Source of the DNA: Perognathus longimembris pacificus
Taxonomy: Eukaryota; Chordata; Mammalia; Rodentia; Heteromyidae
Reading direction: 5' to 3'
Assembly (NCBI RefSeq): GCF_023159225.1
Contig: NC_063166.1
Location: 49,221,149-49,285,148 of the forward strand
Length of the DNA: 64,000 nucleotides
Numbering within the stretch: position 1 is the stretch's first letter; the number at the start of each line of letters is the position of its first letter. The translations under genes and the position numbers were made by a program. Shown here piece after piece: positions 44,170-54,084 of this stretch. Below the pieces are notes generated by a model, which did not search any database, was not told where the DNA came from, and saw nothing but the letters and a program-made list of their open reading frames with translations.

Positions 44170-44865
44170 GTCTGAATTCACATGGTTTGTTACAATGAAA
44201 TATTTTAGGCTGGTGTATAAGACACAGAACTTTACTTCTCACAGTTCTGGGAACTCCAAGACCCAAAGGCTTGCAGAATGAATGTCAGGAGTTGTTGTTT
44301 CCACAATAGCTTCATTTGGGGAAGGAAATGTGTGAAGAATTAATTCCTCTGGATCTCTTTCATAAGGACATTCTCTTCATCTATTTTCTGCTGCTATAAT
44401 AGAGTACCTGAGGCAACAGATTTATAATCACTTGGCACCTAGTTCTGGAGATTGGGAAGTCTAATAGCATGGTGTCAGGCTTTGCTTGGCTTCTGTCCAG
44501 GTTTTCATCTATTTTTTAACATAGGAGTTGGAAAGGGAAGAGGGTGCAGAAGTCCAGGAACAGCATTTGTTTACAACACCCCACTCCCATATCTGCTAAT
44601 CTATCCCCTGCGAAGTAACTTAGTCCTGGAGTGAAAGACATTAAACTCTCTTAACAATCCATCTCCTCTTAAAGGTCACACCTCCCAACACTGCTGCCAT
44701 GGAAGTCAGATGGCAGTGTGAGTTTCAGGGGGACAAAGCCATAAGGAATGCATCCTCATGGCCCCATTGCCCCTCAAAGGCCTAATCTCCTAATACCATT
44801 ACTTTGGAGATTAGATTTCAAATATGAATTTAGGAGGATACATTACTCAGGCTGCAGCAGCAGGT
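44170..44865 (-). mobile_element. MaLR (MST-like) LTR sequence, probably two copies
   Basis: 44175-44385 carries 'ttacttctcacagttctgg'. 44386-44865 restarts with 'ttctgctgctataatagag' and ends 'ctaataccattactttgga' and 'caaatatgaatttaggagg'. Both are antisense. The restart suggests a second LTR interrupting the first. Confidence 0.65.
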
Positions 44866-46500
44866 ATGGCCACCATTGTCACTTGACAAGGAAGGCACTT
44901 CTGGATTTCCACATAAACTGCTAAAGATTCTCACTTCTGAGTCACTAGGCACTGTTCTTGGTATCACAGGTGGGTGCCTCCGACTTGTACCTCTATAAAG
45001 TCAGTGAAATATTTCAATTTTACAGACAATAGAATGGATCCCAAAGGAGTAGAATCCATGCTAGAGGAGGGCAGAGAGAGAAGGTCAAACAGGCTGTCTC
45101 TAATTGTCACATTATTTTGATTAATCCCAAACAGCCATCTCACCACCTCTCCCATGCACTGCCCACTTCCACTTGGTGGTGGATTAGGTGTCCTGCCATT
45201 ATAGGAGACTCTCACACTTAACTGCAATGAGCTATTACCCTAGACTTGCAAGAGAGCTGGTTCATTCCCACTTAAGGTCAGATGCAGGGACTCGGGGCAT
45301 GGAGACCATTGGGCAGAGCCTTCCTAGGGGGAATCTGGGTTAATGCAGATGTTTGCCAGTGCATTGCCTTTCCTTATATTCCTCCAGGTGACTGTGAGCA
45401 AACACAGGTCATAGGATTGATCTGAGTCGAATAAACCCAGGGCTCATCAACCAGGCTCCAGGGGATCCCTCCACCTTGATGGATCTGAAAAAGCCCTTCT
45501 GATCTCCTCACAGATGCTCAATTCTTAAGCCACTGAGAACCCACAGAGTATAAGTTGATCTTCTGGGCCTAGCAGGGCTTCCTGTTTTTAAGTTCTGGGG
45601 ATTTCTTTCAAAACATAAACAAATGGAGGTTGTTTTGGACCTTGGGTAAATATTTCGAGTGTGTGTGTCTGAAACGTGAGTAATAGTTGGACTGCGCTTC
45701 CTTCAAAACACACATTTCAGAGGAAAGGGGCTCAGGGAAGCATATCCTGGCCGGTTGCTGAGTGGAAAAAATATCTGTAAAACCAGCTGCATCTTATTTC
45801 CATCTTTTATTATATTTTTAAGTGGTTAATTATATTACCCAAACACCATTTAGAAGGTTGGAATTCCTTCCCAGCCCATTGTTGGAAAAACAGTTTTTGT
45901 GTCCTTGTACCTTAAGTTTGGACTTAAGTTTGCTGCTGGCTGAACTTGGTGGGAGTCCTGCGATCCAGCCTGCTACAGCTGGGCGGGGGCAGAGAGGGCC
46001 ACACTCTGACCTGGATGAGGAAGAAAGTGAGACTGGCCTGAATTTTGGCTGGTTCCAGCTCACATTGCTGCCATCACAATTTCCACCGTGCATCTCTGAA
46101 AGGGAACAAAAAGCAGAAGAGTTTGCACAGGTCCAGTGCTTGTCTCTGCAGGCTAGAGGAACTACACAGGGAAGATGAAGCACAAAGGGGACACACTGGG
46201 AGAAGTGGGCTCTCTAGGAACTAGCGGAATGGTGAAAAAGATGTTTGGGTGCTCTCTCATTTAGGCAGCTATGGTATCCAAGATATGGCTTCAACTCCCA
46301 ATGCCAAGTTCACACTTGAGACTGCCAGAAGCAGGGCAGTGGGTTCCAAGGTGAAATGGCCCAATACTATCAGGAAATGACTTGTCTTCTATGTTGTCAA
46401 CTTCAATCAGGAGTATTCATAACTGTTTTTCCCAAACTTACTGGCAATGTTGACACACAGTAGTGGGTACAAAGTACCCACAACTTTATTCCTATACTTC
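44866..46500. other. Anonymous DNA
   Basis: No repeat recognised. At 45822-46183 both strands are open for about 117 codons, but the plus frame starts at GTG and neither translation is recognisable. Confidence 0.5.
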
Positions 46501-46506
46501 TAAAGT

Positions 46507-46602
46507 ACATACTGCCTTCCCTCCCTCCCTCCTTCTCTCTGTCTTTCTCTCTCTGTCTCTCTCTCTGTGTCTCTCTCTCACTTTCTCTCTCTCTCTCTTT
46601 TC
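46507..46602. repeat. CT-rich polypyrimidine tract
   Basis: CCCT units pass into TCTC/TCTG units, directly at the tail side of an antisense SINE. Confidence 0.93.
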
Positions 46603-46604
46603 TT

Positions 46605-46835
46605 TTTGTTGGTTGTAGGGCTTAAACTCAGGGTCTGGGTTATATCCTTGAGCTTTTTTGCCTCCAGCTAGTACTCTACCACTTTGAGTCAAAGCTTCAC
46701 TTCTGGTTTTCACATAGTTAATTGGAGATAAGAGTCTCACAGGCTTTCCTGCCTGGGCTAGCTTGGAACTGAGATCCTCAGATCTCAGCTTTCTGAATAG
46801 CTAGAATTATAGGCATGGGCCACCAGTGCCTGGCT
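46605..46835 (-). mobile_element. SINE family B
   Basis: Antisense: 'agggcttaaactcagggtc', 'catagttaattggagataa', 'gctttctgaatagctagaa'. Confidence 0.87.
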
Positions 46836-46894
46836 CATTCTTTCTTTCTTTGGAAGAATATATATTTACTTTGAATAACAATAACTAATAATTT

Positions 46895-47050
46895 ACTACA
46901 TTCCTGGTGCTGGCTTAAGGACTCCCTATGTATGGTCTTTCACTTAATCTGCATAGAAACAGATAAGATGCTGGTATCGTATTATCTGTTATAATAATAA
47001 TAATTATTATTATTATTCCATACCAAGCGCACCGAAGCACAAAGAATTCC
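46895..47050 (-). mobile_element. MIR remnant with (TAA)n/(TTA)n
   Basis: 'cctggtgctggcttaagga', 'ttcacttaatctgcataga', then a TAA/TTA repeat at 46990-47018 in the A/T-rich MIR core position. Confidence 0.6.
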
Positions 47051-47249
47051 ATCAAATGATGAGGACCTGGCCTGGGGTAGTCTGTTGCTTCCATTTAATG
47101 TCTTGAGTCCGGGTCATTGTGGAGTCCAGGGTCAACGTGGAGGCTCCGAGCACACCCCAGCACTGATCCTCAGGTCAAGGTGATCCAAGTGAACCATGGT
47201 TGAATTACATAGCTTAGAGAGCTTCTCTGAAAAGCTTCTGGCCTTGGAT

Positions 47250-47408
47250 GAAGCTGGGAGTGGTGGCTCAAACCTATGATCCTAGATACCTGAGAAGCAG
47301 AGATGGAGTACATCCATTTGAGCCCAGGTATTAAAGGTCACAAGACTTCATCTCAACCAATGCCTGGATACTGTAGCATGCGCCTGTTATCCTAGCTATG
47401 AGAGCACG
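47250..47408 (+). mobile_element. B1-like SINE remnant(s)
   Basis: 'gagtggtggctcaaaccta' to 'caagacttcatctcaacca', then a second partial head 'gtagcatgcgcctgttatc'. Confidence 0.65.
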
Positions 47409-47630
47409 ATGGCTGTGCATAGTGGCGTGCCCTGTTGTCCCAAACAATACAGGGAGGCACAATCAGGAGGATTACAGCTCTAGCCAGCCTGAGCATAAAT
47501 TAAGATACTACCTCAAGAATAACCAAGACAAATGAGGGGCTATAGGCATGGCTCAAATGGTAGAACAATTGCCTTGCAAGTATGAGGCCCTGAGTTCAAT
47601 CCCCAGCACAACAAACCCAAACAAAACATC
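47409..47630 (+). mobile_element. B1-ID composite SINE
   Basis: B1-like head ('gcatagtggcgtgccctgt', 'cagcctgagcataaattaa') directly followed by an ID monomer ('aggcatggctcaaatggta', 'ctgagttcaatccccagca') and an ACAAA tail. The second module is ID-like rather than the shared tail of families A and B. It could be one dimer or an adjacent insertion. Confidence 0.65.
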
Positions 47631-48373
47631 TTGGGTAAGTGACCCATTTTCCTTCAATCTAAAAGGACAACTCTGCAATTCTTTGCATTCCTCCAAAAAG
47701 GAGCACCCACATTCTTCCCATGGGAGGTAATGGTCATGGGTTTTTGAAAATACTTACAATTTTTACCAGAAAATATTACAGCTATTCCTGCCTATCCTGT
47801 CAGCACACTGACCACTTAAGTAACGAGCCAAGATCTATCAGTATTCATTTCAATCCCCAAGTCTGAGGCAATTTGTAAGAGAAGAGATCAAGCTCTAAGA
47901 CCTGAGTCCTCAGTCAAGGTAGATGGGGGTCTTGAGAGAGATTTTTCTTGGAGTCTTACTGAAGCCAGAGTTTAAACTCAGGTCTAAATTCTAGTATTAC
48001 TGTGTGTCTGGCTTCTTGCCTTGATGTGCCAAATAGAGACAAAATCAAGTACAGAGGAAAGAAATTATGTGGTATGGGTGGCCACAGAAAGATAGCACTT
48101 CAGCCCATATTTAGCTATCTTCAGGATACAGACATGAGCTGTAGGTTTAGACAAAGAACTTGGAAAAGAGGGAGAGAATTACATAGCTATACAGCCCAGT
48201 CATAGGTACATTTTGGTGATCAGAGGTGAAGGTAGGTAGTCTGACATTGACAAGTAACAGATGGTTTGGTCTCCTGTTTGTTTGTTCCTAGATTCCAAGA
48301 TGTTTCTAAAGTTACTGCAAGAGAAAATGGCTCAAGTAAACAACAACAGTAGACAGATACAAAATGGAGGCTG
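47631..48373. other. Anonymous DNA
   Basis: No recognised gene or repeat. Confidence 0.5.
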
Positions 48374-48382
48374 GAATGCCAA

Positions 48383-48384
<2 letters not shown>

Positions 48385-48417
<33 letters not shown>
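48385..48417. repeat. (AT)n microsatellite at L1 3' end
   Basis: About 16 AT units lying exactly between the TSD and the L1 3'UTR. Confidence 0.97.
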
Positions 48418-48419
<2 letters not shown>

Positions 48420-50144
48420 CAAAATGAATTAGAGAGGTCACAGTTTCATACATTAGGCATTGGATACATTTCTTGTATTGTTACTGCGTCCCTCATTCCC
48501 CCCTCCCCCTCCCCCTTTCCCTCCCCCCCCTTGCCATGAGTTGTTCAGTTCATTTACACCAGACAGTTTTGTAAGTATTGCTTTTGTAGTTGTTTGTCTT
48601 TTTTACCCTGTGTCTCTCGGTTTTGGTATTCGCTTCCAATTTCCTAGCTCTAATACCAGTATACCCGGTTTCCAATATACTCAGATAAGATGCAGAGAAA
48701 GTGTAGGTACAACCACAGGAAGGTGATACAAGAACATCATCAATAATAGAGGCTACAGTTACATATGGCACGTTTAAAGTAGTTACAACTGTGATATAAC
48801 AATCGTTTCCATAACATGGAGTTCATTTCACTTAGCATTATCTTATGTGTTCATAAGGGTATAGCTATTGGGCTCCTGTGATCCTCTGCTGTGACTTGCC
48901 TAAACCTGTGCTAATTATTCCCTATAAGGGAGACCATAGAGTCCATGTTTCTTTGGGTCTGGCTCACTTCACTTAGTATAACTTTTTCCAAGTCCTTCCA
49001 TTTCCTTACGAATGGGGCAATGTCATTCTTTCTGATAGAGGCATAAAATTCCATTGTGTATATGTTCCACATTTTCCTGATCCATTCTTCTACTGAGGGG
49101 CATCTGGGTTGGTTCCAGATTCTAGCTATGACAAATTGTGCTGTGATGAACATTGTTGTACTGGTGGCTTTAGTGTGATTATGTTTGTGGTCTTTTTGGA
49201 TAGATACCCAAAAGTGGGGCTGCTGAGTCATAGGGCAGTTCTATGTTTAGCCTTCTGAGGAATCTCTATACCGCTTGCCAGAGTAGCTGAACCAGTTTAC
49301 ATTCCTACCAACAATGAAGTAGGGTTCCCTTTTGGCCACATCGCCTCCAACAGTTGCTATTGTTAGTTTTCTTGATATAGGATATTCTTACTGGGGTGAG
49401 ATGGAATCTCAATGTTGTTTTGTTTTGCATTTCTTTTATGGCCAGTGATGTAGAGCACTTTTTCATATGTCTCTTGGCCATTCTCATTTCCTCATCAGAG
49501 AGTCTCTTTTTAAGTGTCTAGCCCACTTGATGAGGGGGCTATTGGTTCTTTGCGGTTTTGTTTTGGAAGAAGGTAATTTTTTTAGTTCTGCATATATTTT
49601 AGATATGAGGCCTTTGTCTGTTGAGTGGCCAATAAAGATCTTCTCCCAATCTGTGGGCTTTCTGTTTATCTTGCGAGCTATGTCCTTTGCCCTGCAGAAG
49701 CTCTGCAATTTGATGCAGTCCCATTTGTCTAACCTTTCTTTGATTTGTAGCCTTTCTGGGTCTTTGTTAAGACAGTTCCGTCCTGTCCAAGGAGCCCAAG
49801 TGTTTCTCCTACTCCTTCGATTAGTGTTTTCATGGTATCTGTTTTGATTTCAAGGTCTTTGATCCATTTGGAATTGATTTTGGTGCAGAGTGATATATAA
49901 GGATCTAGTTTTAGTTTGTTGCATGTGTTGAACCAGCTTTGCCAGCACCATTTGTTAAAGAGGCTATCTTTCTTCCAGACTATTGTTTTAGCTCCTTTAT
50001 CAAAGATTAAGTAGGTGTAGTTCTGTGGGTTCATTTCTGGGTCTTCAGTTCTGTTCCATTGGTCTTCAGGCCTGTTCCAGTGCCAATACCAAGCTGTTTT
50101 TATTACTATAGCTTTATAATACAGCTTGAAGTTGGGTATTGTAA
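48385..50144 (-). mobile_element. 5'-truncated L1 (ORF2 3' half and 3'UTR) with TSD
   Basis: Antisense L1 of about 1.76 kb. Minus-strand frames give the conserved C-terminal ORF2 pattern (CWRRCGQKGTLLHCW, then PRCPSVEEWIRKMW and DLEKVILSEVSQTQR), split by frameshifts, so non-functional. The 3'UTR has a G-rich purine tract (48490-48535 on the minus strand). The TSD gaatgccaagt is at 48374-48384 and 50145-50155. The A-tail position is an (AT)n repeat. Confidence 0.95.
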
Positions 50145-50209
50145 GAATGCCAAGTTTTTATCCTCTGTTAATTCATGGGCCCAAGTAAGGAGTCAGCGCT
50201 TTTTTTTTT

Positions 50210-50395
50210 TTTTAACAAAAGCAGCTTTTAAGCATCTTTCACAACATATACTGTTTGTCTGTTTATATTTCATCTAAATGTCTATTGAGAAAGGGTCTTA
50301 TGTAGCTCAGATTGGCTTCAAAGTCATGAACCTCCTGTTTGAGTTTTCCAAGTGCTGGTATTACAGGCTGTGCCACTGGACCCAGGTCTATGTGC
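50210..50395 (-). mobile_element. B1-type SINE
   Basis: Antisense: T-rich start at 50200, 'gagaaagggtcttatgtag', 'gtgctggtattacaggctg'. Confidence 0.7.
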
Positions 50396-51575
50396 CCTTT
50401 AAACTCCTGTTGTCTTACCTGTGAAAGAGGAAAATCTTGATTCTTTCTTCCTCACAAGATGAAGTATCATACTGTAGGAGTCTAGGGGTATACTGGTCCC
50501 TGTACATTGGGATTGTCTCCCTAACTGTGTTGATTCTGGCTATCTCTCCCTCCTTTGTTGATTTTTGCCTTTAGGCCAGCTCTCCTCACCATAAAATGGC
50601 CACTAGCTGCAAAAGAAACACGCTTCCTTTTTTTTTTTTTTTTTTTTTTTAGCACCAATGTCAGAGAGAATCTGTCTTCTATGATGGAATACCAGGCTCT
50701 CCTTACAGCTAAGTGGGGTAACTTTGGGTCATGTTCTAACTTAGACCAAGCACAGAAGGATTCCCTGTACTGATTGGTCAAGGCCAAGATTCATGAACCA
50801 ATCAGTAGCAAGGGGGGCAGAATCCTTAAGATTATGCATGGCTCATCAGAACCAGCTCCAAAGCAGAAGGGAGAATCATCTTCTCCAGACAAAGAAAGGG
50901 AAGCTCCCCAACACTACTGGAGCTCCATTAGGAGGGAGGGAAGTGGCAGCATACTATAAAGTGAGCACCAGAGCCCACACCTGTGACTCAATTTTACCCT
51001 TAGTTTTCTCAACTAAACTAGCAACTGGAGAACAAACTAGTAAAGAACTGTAGCTGTGACCTAGATCATTGATCAATCCACAAATGACCAATGATATCTT
51101 TTTTTTTTTTTTAGAATTCCAGGCAGGGAGGTGGGGGTGGGGTGGGATGGAAGCCTGTTAACTGGGATTTCTGAAACTCTGGGCACTTGAAGTGTAGATA
51201 GGAGCCCAGGATGCTGTTGGCCTGAATCAGTGGAAAGTGAATAATGGGGACATCACTTCCAAGGCAGGCCTTAAAAACTACCCAGGTCAGGATTCACAGG
51301 GGACTCAATTTATGAAAGCATTTTCATCCTCCTGACAATAACCTCTGTGCTCATTTTTCAGTCTAGTACAGTTGAAAAGCATGTGGCTTTCTAGCTGTGG
51401 TTTGAATTTGAAATGTAAAATTAGTTTTAGACTTACGACTTGAAGTGGGTAAGCACATGGGAGTATTATGAGGTTTAAATCAGTGTTGCCATGCTTAAGA
51501 GAACATGGATTTTTCACAGTTCTAAGCTTGATCTATTAGATTAAAAAAATCGATTTGATTTTAAAAGGTTGTCGA
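50396..51575. other. Anonymous DNA with two T-tracts
   Basis: T-tracts at 50630-50650 and 51100-51112 are not attached to a recognisable SINE. No gene recognised. Confidence 0.5.
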
Positions 51576-51647
51576 GGGGATATATTAGTTTTCCATCACT
51601 GCAGTTATAAATGACCACAAATGCAGCAACTTAAAACCACAGAACTA

Positions 51648-51873
51648 TGGCCTCGCACCAGGTGGCTCATGCCTGTAATTCTAGCTACTAAGGAGGCTGA
51701 GATCTGAGGGCTACAATTTGAAGCCAGCCCAGGTAAGAAAGTCCATGAGATTCTTATCTCCAGTCAACTACCATAAAAGCTGTAAGTAGAGCTATTGCTC
51801 AAGTGGTAGAGCACTAGCCTTGAACAGAAAAGCTCAGGGATAGGACCATGCTATGAATTCAATTCCAGGACAG
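51648..51873 (+). mobile_element. SINE family B
   Basis: Well preserved: head 'ccaggtggctcatgcctgt', linker 'ccagtcaactaccataaaa', tail 'gctcaagtggtagagcact'. The A-tail is replaced by the following CA repeat. Confidence 0.9.

Positions 51874-51922
<49 letters not shown>
51874..51922. repeat. (CA)n microsatellite at SINE tail
   Basis: About 24 CA units directly after the SINE tail. Confidence 0.97.
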
Positions 51923-51930
<8 letters not shown>

Positions 51931-52170
51931 CCTGTAGAGCTACGTTATCTTCCAGTTGTTTTGTTCACAAGCCAGATATACGTCTCACTGGGCCACCAAG
52001 TCAAGGTGTTGACAGGGCTGTGTTGCTCTCTGGAAGACCTAAGAACAACCTGTTGCCTTGACTTTTCTAGCTTTGTGGGCTCCTCCTGTTTCTGTGTCTG
52101 TGGCCATAGCACCATTAAAACCAGTAGCAGAGCACATCTGTGAGCCTGATTCTGTCACTGCTTTCTGCCT

Positions 52171-52442
52171 CTTCTGCCCTTTCTCCCGATGTTAAGGATC
52201 CTTGTGATTTCATTGACTTCACCTCAATGGGGACAGTTACTTAGCAAACTTTATTCCATTCGCCACCTTAAGCCTCACTCTCCATCTAATTTAATACATC
52301 CATAGCTGCTGGGATTATGGTATAGATTTTTTTGTGGGAATATGGTTCTATGTATCACAAGCACTTAGAAAAAATTGCCAATGAGATTTGTAATATGCTT
52401 TGATAGGAACTGACGTATTTTATTTTAAAATGTGCTTTTAAA
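52171..52442. other. Anonymous DNA
   Basis: No recognised gene or repeat. Confidence 0.5.
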
Positions 52443-52456
52443 AGTTAAGGGTTGTA

Positions 52457-52526
52457 ACCTCTCTGTAATTCAGTTTGATAATATATATATGTATATATAT
52501 ATATGTATATATACATATATATATAT
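52457..52526 (+). mobile_element. Ultra-short L1 3' end with TSD
   Basis: Only about 26 bp of L1 3' terminus (acctctctgtaattcagt plus ttgataat) followed by an (AT)n/GTATAT tail. An exact TSD, agttaagggttgta, is at 52443-52456 and 52527-52540. The L1 end matches the termini of the copies at 53446 and 60092. Confidence 0.9.
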
Positions 52527-52540
52527 AGTTAAGGGTTGTA

Positions 52541-52915
52541 TTATAACCAGATTCTGTGGTAATTCCTGAGTGATTGTTCCTCTATCTTTCTGAATCCGAG
52601 CTAGGTATATGATTTGATTCATGGAAGGAGTAAGGAGTTTGCAGGTCAACCAACTTGAATGTGAGACCACCCTTTCTCGGCATTTCAGACCTTGAAATGC
52701 AGAAGAATCCCAGATAAGCCCACTGCAGTGCCCACATGGAAGAACAGGTAGAGGAGCCCAAGTCAGCAGCCAGCTCTGTGAATTGGGCTGTCTTAATATT
52801 CCTTCCAGCCAAGCTATCAACAACTCAGAGGAGAGCAAGAGAAGTCTTCAGAATTGCTGACCCACAGAACTGTGTGAAACAGCTATGTATTTCAATAGTC
52901 CTCACCCACTTCTCC
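52541..52915. other. Anonymous DNA
   Basis: No recognised gene or repeat. Confidence 0.5.
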
Positions 52916-52917
52916 CA

Positions 52918-53215
52918 GGTTTTGCATTCCATGGTTCCAGTTACATGCGGTCAACTGTAGTCCAAAAAATGTTAAGTGGAAAATTCCAGAAATAATTCAT
53001 AAGTTTTCAATAAATTTTAGTATAACCTTTGGTTATAATGGTTCTATTTTTATTATTGTTGTTAATCCTTTGCTGTATCTAATTTATCAATTAAACTTTA
53101 TCATGGCTATGCATGCATAGGAAATAGCATAGTGTATCAGAGATTGGTTCTATCTCTAGTTTCAAGTACACAGTTGGAATATGTTCCCTTGTGGTGAGAG
53201 GGGACACGTGGTAAG
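52918..53215 (+). mobile_element. TcMar-Tigger internally deleted element
   Basis: 'cagttacatgcggtcaact', 'gtggaaaattccagaaata', 'aatttatcaattaaacttt' and 'catgcataggaaatagcat' follow the terminal regions of Tigger-type elements. The transposase region is absent, so it is a non-autonomous form. Confidence 0.8.
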
Positions 53216-53445
53216 ATTTTGTGATTGTTTTGTGATTGTTTCACAGCAATAGGTAATTGAAATAGCTAAGTTTGTGAAGGGCATTGGCTGTAGAAGGGAA
53301 TTTAAGCATTCCATTTGAAATTACCCAAACACTAAGCAAAGTGGTAATAAAAGCCTACTTGGATGGATACAAAATTAACAAAAAACATAAGTAGAACAAT
53401 CATTTTAAGTCAAATTTAAAGTTTAAGTAACAAAAGGATGATTTC

Positions 53446-53681
53446 CTACCAAAATTGAGAGACACGGGATAAACAGATAAACGATTCCAAAAGCAATACT
53501 TACAAATCATTTGGTGTAAACCAACTGTACAACTCATATGGGGCGGGGAGGGAAAAGGGAAGAGGGGAGGCAGGGGAAAATGAGCGAGGAGGTAACAAGT
53601 TGAACAAGAAATGTACATACTGCCTTACATATGAAACTGTAACCTCTCTGTACTTCACTTTGACAATAAAGGAAAAAAAAG
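53446..53681 (+). mobile_element. 5'-truncated L1 3'UTR with TSD
   Basis: 236 bp of L1 3'UTR including the G-rich stretch (53540-53590) and the terminus 'gaaactgtaacctctctgt'. An exact 14-bp TSD, aaaaggatgatttc, is at 53432-53445 and 53682-53695. Confidence 0.96.
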
Positions 53682-53695
53682 AAAAGGATGATTTC

Positions 53696-54073
53696 AAAGA
53701 GTTTTATCTTAAATAACCTATGTACAAATCTGGAATACAACCAGATCTTTTTTTTTTTTTTAAATTTGATCAGCCTTCATTGAAATTCTCTGGAATTTTG
53801 GGAAGAGGGCTTAAAACTTATTTTACTATTCAATTCAACAACTCCTAGAGAACAAAGTATGTGAGGGAAAGAGCCACAATTGGGACTGTGAGCAAATGAC
53901 TGCATCTCAAGCATGACATGTAATCAGTCCACTTACCAATTTGATCTCTAAGAGCCAGCCATAAAGTGGACAGTTGCTTGTGGACCTCTGTGAAGAAACA
54001 CAGAAAACTATTCATCCAAAACACCTTGCATAGGAGAATGGTAAAGTGCTGAAAAGCTCTCCCTTCCTTCTAG
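53696..54073. other. Anonymous DNA
   Basis: T-tract at 53747-53761. No gene or repeat recognised. Confidence 0.5.
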
Positions 54074-54084
54074 GACATGCTTTT

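Larger units (their letters stand above)
51580..52170 (-). mobile_element. MaLR/MLT-like LTR split by SINE and CA repeat
   Basis: Antisense start 'ttagttttccatcactgca' and 'cagcaacttaaaaccacag', then after the SINE 'gccaccaagtcaaggtgtt' and 'acagggctgtgttgctctc'. Order and spacing fit an old MaLR-type LTR. The family assignment is tentative. Confidence 0.5.

Noticed and set aside
53500..53740. Overlapping hydrophobic minus-strand frames
   Set aside because: They are antisense translations of the L1 3'UTR.
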